A DNA stretch of 34,463 nt from an uncultured archaeon (GTDB lineage: Archaea; Thermoproteota; Nitrososphaeria; JACIWG01), in NCBI GenBank assembly GCA_938034445.1, contig CALHLD010000022.1, positions 1 to 34,463 of the forward strand. Reading direction: 5' to 3'. Shown here piece after piece: positions 31,528-34,463 of this stretch. A program made the translations under genes and the position numbers. Every line of letters starts with the position of its first letter. The first letter of the stretch is position 1. Under the pieces are notes generated by a model, which was not told the origin of the DNA, ran no database searches, and saw only the letters and a list, made by a program, of their open reading frames with translations.

Positions 31528-32101
31528 ATGCAGAAACGCTTTTCGACAACAGCTATTCTGACTTTAGTAGCTGGTTTAGTAGTTGTAGTTATGGTACTTG
31601 CATTTTCATCTACATCCAATTTTAATCCTTCAGCCTCTGTCACTAATATAGATCGGGCAAAAACATTGGCAGAACAGTATGCCTCCTCACAGGGTTTAGA
31701 TCTACATGTTAAGGAAATCATGGAGTTTTCAGATCATTATTACGTCATTATTCAGGAAGATAGCAGTTGCGTTAACGCCTTTGAAGTGTTGGTCGATAAG
31801 GCTACTGGACGCGTTTTTCTCGAACCCGGCCCAACCATGATGTGGAACACAAAATATGGGCACATGCGCTCCAAGAATCCAAATGCAATAATGCCATTGA
31901 GTATAGAACAAGCGTTGCAAAAACGCGCAGGAGTGGCTGGATGCTTATTTCCCAGATGCAAGAACCGAGGAAGCAGAGACTTTTTATGGATACTATACTA
32001 TTGATTTCTCAAGAAACAATCAGATAACCGGGATGCTAAGCGTGAACGGTTATTCAGGAGACGTTTGGTACCACATTTGGCATGGACAATCATGGGAATG
32101 A
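31528..32101 (+). pseudogene. PepSY-like membrane-anchored protein with a frameshift
   Basis: An N-terminal membrane anchor (STTAILTLVAGLVVVVMVLAF) is followed by a PepSY-like extracytoplasmic region: AKTLAEQYASSQGLDLHVKE, FEVLVDKATGRVFLEPGP and MMWNTKYGHM. In frame 1 the protein would end at 32004 with an unlike tail. Skipping one base (the C at 31918) restores KNAQEWLDAYFPDARTEEAE and then YYTIDF, NGYSGDVWYHIWHG and a stop at 32101. So a one-base insertion has broken a roughly 190-residue protein. Such proteins are seen near heavy-metal genes, which fits this cluster. A sequencing error beside the run of five A is possible. Confidence 0.78.
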
Positions 32102-32126
32102 TAGAATATGATTAGGGTAAAAAAAC

Positions 32127-32504
32127 ATGAACGCGGTTATGGGTAGAAGTTCAAGCATAAGTATGATAGCGTTTACTTTATCATTAATAGGAGGCATATT
32201 GATGCTTTTAAATAGCGCCATGAATTTTATGATGCTTACCTATTACGACACATATTTTGGTTGGATGAGGGGCTACATGGGCATGATGGGCAGTTTCGGA
32301 TTTCCTTTCGGCTTGTTCCTTGGGCTCATGCTAGTAGGCTTGGTTTGCGGAATAATTGTGACAATAGGCGCGTTTATGCTTAACTCTCGTCCAGCAGAGC
32401 GTAGATCATGGGGGCTGGTAATTCTAATATTCTCACTAATCAGCTTCTTGGGCATGGGCAGATTCTTCGTAGGAGCATTACTGGGTATAGTAGGGGCGCT
32501 TTAG
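32127..32504 (+). CDS. Small four-helix membrane protein, copy 2
   Basis: 125 aa, a paralogue of the protein at 26.9 kb: similar layout of four helices, a Met/Gly-rich loop (WMRGYMGMMGSFGFPFG) in place of the HCPMTHMMPF loop, RPAERRSWG turn and a GRFFVGALLGIVGAL ending. Met-rich loops are common in Cu(I)-handling proteins. The downstream hairpin (CTTTAGC-GTTGA-GCTAAAG) covers its stop codon. Unlike copy 1 it has no operator-like palindrome in front. Confidence 0.65.
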   Translation: MNAVMGRSSSISMIAFTLSLIGGILMLLNSAMNFMMLTYYDTYFGWMRGYMGMMGSFGFPFGLFLGLMLVGLVCGIIVTIGAFMLNSRPAERRSWGLVILIFSLISFLGMGRFFVGALLGIVGAL

Positions 32505-32517
32505 CGTTGAGCTAAAG
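32499..32517. terminator. Hairpin over the stop codon of the second four-helix protein gene
   Basis: CTTTAGC, loop GTTGA, GCTAAAG: a perfect seven-base stem that includes the TAG stop. No T-run follows, so it may not terminate transcription; an RNA structure or chance inverted repeat is also possible. Confidence 0.35.
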
Positions 32518-33392
32518 AACTTGGCAGAAAGCTTGCACCTTAGCAAGGAAGACGATAAGAGCAACAGGACCATGAAAATGTAAAATAGATTAGGCAAAAA
32601 CGTTTCTGAATATACAGTAACTGCACTGGGAAGAGGCGTATTCAGAAAAGCTTGATTTCTTTGGCAAAGCGCAATATTCTTCGCCGAAAATAGGTTCTAA
32701 GTTTACGCCTTTGATTACATTGAAAATGCAGTTGAAGCGATAAATCCAAAAGCTCGAAAACTGAGGCTGTCGCATTTATCAAAGCAATTCGTCATGACAT
32801 TAAGAAACCTCTTCCATTCAATAATGAGTCGCTTGGCGGCTGCTATTAATGCATGCCTTATTCTATGGTACTCCTTACAGGAGAACTTGATTTGTTTATT
32901 TAGTGTCTGATGTTTCTATTGATGTTTCTGTTACTGTTTTAAAGTAGGAGAAGTCTGCAACCTTGACTTTTTCCAGTTGCTTTCTCGAAAACCGCCATGG
33001 CAAGCAAGGGGCGTATTACGTCTTCTGGTTTGGGTTCCTCATGAATGTGGCTTGCCACATATAATCATCAACTTTTAGAATATATTTTTCAGGACTAACT
33101 TTTGATAAGCAAAAAGCAAGGAATGAAATAACGTTGTAATGTCTTACATGTAATGGTATTCCAATTTAACACCAAGTAATGATAACGAATTGTAAACGCC
33201 ATAAATAAGTTATGAATCTCAAATTAATGTTTAGAGATCAAAATAATCTCTTTCTGTTTATTAAGGTCTTTGTTGCCCTATTTTTAAGTAAATAAAATAT
33301 CATTTGAGCATATTTTCTGTTAACTTTGTTATTATTTCTAAAACTTTTTCTTTGTCCAGATACTAACCCTGCAGTGGAAGGGCTCCTAAGAA
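32518..33392. other. Gene-free stretch, probably decayed
   Basis: No intact reading frame longer than about 60 codons with a convincing pattern. Fragments such as a plus-strand frame near 32700-32900 (YAFDYIENAVEAINPKARKL) have coding-like composition but no recognisable family. This looks like the remains of several genes. Confidence 0.45.
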
Positions 33393-33542
33393 ATGGACTA
33401 TAGCGAATACCGTGAAGTTGATGGTGAGGTCTCCATGTTTGTGTACAAGAGCGGGGTTAATGTGGGCGCTATTGTACCCAAAAGGGAAAAAAGTGAATTC
33501 AGAAGAGAACACATTGTGATCTCGCTTAACTTGAAAAAATAG
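33393..33542 (+). CDS. Short hypothetical protein (49 aa)
   Basis: ATG-initiated frame encoding a charged peptide with a VDGEVSMFVYKSGVNVGAIV segment. No recognisable family. It may be a remnant. Low confidence because the surrounding DNA is decayed and there is no clear ribosome binding site. Confidence 0.25.
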   Translation: MDYSEYREVDGEVSMFVYKSGVNVGAIVPKREKSEFRREHIVISLNLKK

Positions 33543-33921
33543 AGAATGCATAAAAAGAACAATGTTCCCTCTTCCTTCCACTAAATATTTTTCAAGCCCC
33601 CTTCTTGTAGATCATTCTTTGTGAGTTGTGTTTTTACCTCCCTAAGCTTTAAGAATCCTGTCAAGCTCTTCTTTGCTTGGCATCCGCCCATCGGCTATTT
33701 TTGACGTTTCAGCTCCCCTTAACTCCTGTTAAGCTTGCAATAAAATCCAAGATTTCTAAGGTAAACAGTAGCTATCAAATAAGACTTAGCCGCAAGATTA
33801 TCAAACCAGAGCCGACATCCCCGTCCTCAAGTAGATGTGTGTACTTACTCTTCAACCCTTATCAAATAATGGAAAAGTTTGAAGTTATATTTAAGGATTC
33901 GCTTAAAAAATTAAGTAAAAA
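33543..33921. other. Gene-free stretch with a decayed minus-strand fragment
   Basis: On the minus strand from about 33780 down to 33645 frames can be joined with one frameshift to read EILDFIASLTGVKG then ETSKIADGRMPSKEELDRIL and a stop. The ending has the GRMPSKEEL style of small thioredoxin-like redox proteins, but this is not certain. Otherwise no gene seen before the tusA promoter. Confidence 0.35.
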
Positions 33922-33934
33922 TTTATAAATATGA

Positions 33935-33953
33935 TTTATAACAGTGTTATAGA
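33935..33953. promoter_or_regulatory. Operator-like palindrome, site 7 (tusA promoter)
   Basis: TTTATAACA and TGTTATAGA around a central G, eight of nine positions symmetric, perfect AACANTGTT core. It lies nine bases upstream of the tusA start codon and just after a TTTATAAAT TATA-like box (33922-33930). Confidence 0.7.
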
Positions 33954-33962
33954 TGGTGGTGT

Positions 33963-34211
33963 ATGAACATAGGAAAGGTTTCAAACGGAAAATATTTGGT
34001 TGACCTTAAGGGTCTTGTCTGCCCCTATCCGGTTCTATTCACTAAAAAGGCTCTTGAAAAATTAAAGAGTGGAGAAATTCTTGAAATAGTAATCGATAAC
34101 CCGCCTTCATTAGATACAGTACCAGAAGCAGTTAAAGCCTCAGGCCACGAAATTGTGGAAGTTATCGAAATTGAACCTTCAGTCTGGAAGATTAGTGTAA
34201 GGAAGAGGTGA
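33963..34211 (+). CDS. tusA: TusA/SirA-family sulfurtransferase
   Basis: 82 aa, two-layer alpha/beta TusA fold. It receives and passes persulfide sulfur through C20 in the CPxP motif (LVCPYPVLFTKKAL). A GGTGG ribosome binding site lies just upstream of the ATG. It is the first gene of an operon with a SelD-like protein (GTG six bases after its stop) and stands under operator-like site 7. Confidence 0.92.
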   Translation: MNIGKVSNGKYLVDLKGLVCPYPVLFTKKALEKLKSGEILEIVIDNPPSLDTVPEAVKASGHEIVEVIEIEPSVWKISVRKR

Positions 34212-34217
34212 AAAAGC

Positions 34218-34463
34218 GTGGATAATAATGTTTTTGGAAAATACAATAAAATTGGAGTGAATCCTCTAGAGCTTGCATGTGGTTGTGCTGTTAAAGTTGA
34301 CCTCTATGATGTAGTCTATCCGGCTGTAGGTGAACTTAGAAACAAATTTAGAGGTAGAGGTCTTGAAATTTCTCCAAGAAATGATGCAGAGATTGTGAAA
34401 GCGAAGGAGATTATAGAAATCTATAGGCGCTTCTATGCTCTTGGTGATAAAGCTAACGTTGAC
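34218..34463 (+). CDS. SelD-like (AIR synthase-related) protein, 3' end cut by window edge
   Basis: The first 82 residues are visible. NPLELACGCAVKVD (C21, C23) recalls the active-site GCGCK loop of selenide, water dikinase SelD. The following residues (RNKFRGRGLEISPRNDAE) do not settle the family. The GTG start has a GAGGTGA ribosome binding site six bases upstream, within the end of tusA. I think a SelD-like ATP-dependent phosphotransferase for a sulfur or selenium compound is most likely, but the ATP-binding and metal parts lie outside the window. Pairing with tusA suggests that TusA hands it a chalcogen. Confidence 0.55.
   Translation, partial: MDNNVFGKYNKIGVNPLELACGCAVKVDLYDVVYPAVGELRNKFRGRGLEISPRNDAEIVKAKEIIEIYRRFYALGDKANVD

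Overview
The window reads as a thermophile-like, AT-rich archaeal chromosome. The signs are archaeal TATA boxes about 25 bases from start codons (many apparently leaderless genes), AlaX, a family 4 uracil-DNA glycosylase, Lrp/AsnC and Bat-type (HTH_10) regulators, a COG2522-type regulator, an SerK-like ParB-fold protein and a COG1361/NEW3 protein next to a MacB-like transporter. The gene set suggests a TACK-lineage (Thermoproteota-type) archaeon, but there is no rRNA or marker gene here to fix this. No tRNA, rRNA, CRISPR array or insertion sequence was recognised.

Layout. 0-3.1 kb: sugar ABC importer (binding protein cut by the window edge, plus two permeases, no ATPase gene). 3.5-6.8 kb: MscL channel, AlaX, an acylphosphatase-like protein with ten heptad repeats, then an Lrp/AsnC regulator divergent from a peroxiredoxin. 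6.8-10.6 kb: an overlapping three-gene minus-strand operon (ABC ATPase, NEW3 surface protein, MacB/FtsX permease). 10.7-15.1 kb: DedA protein, ferritin-VIT iron exporter, uracil-DNA glycosylase, PAP2 phosphatase, glycosyltransferase. 15.2-17.3 kb: ABC-2 exporter and a second, catalytically altered acylphosphatase-like protein. 17.4-21.0 kb: 2-hydroxyacid dehydrogenase, HTH protein, mannonate dehydratase, MNT/HEPN toxin-antitoxin pair. 21.3-27.6 kb: ThiF/MoeB-type E1 enzyme, ThiI, YHS protein, HMA chaperone, copper ATPase, SerK-like kinase, a four-helix membrane protein and the COG2522-type regulator. 27.6-33.9 kb: a decaying zone with truncated regulator/SDR genes, a second degenerate copper cluster (YHS proteins, methyltransferase-like protein, CopA pseudogene, frameshifted PepSY-like gene, second four-helix protein) and 1.4 kb with no intact gene. 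33.9 kb to end: TusA and the start of a SelD-like protein.

The most interesting signal is a recurring palindrome with core AAC(A/G)NTGTT, usually extended to TTATAACANTGTTATAA. It lies in the promoter of the ThiF-like gene, between the YHS gene and the HMA-CopA operon (two copies), and in front of the SerK-like gene, the four-helix protein, the COG2522-type regulator itself and tusA-selD-like. I propose an undescribed, probably autoregulated regulon joining sulfur activation and transfer, cysteine precursor supply and copper export. The regulator carries Cys7 and a C-terminal CxxC that could sense metal or sulfur species. This is inference from sequence pattern and gene content; no search or binding data were available.
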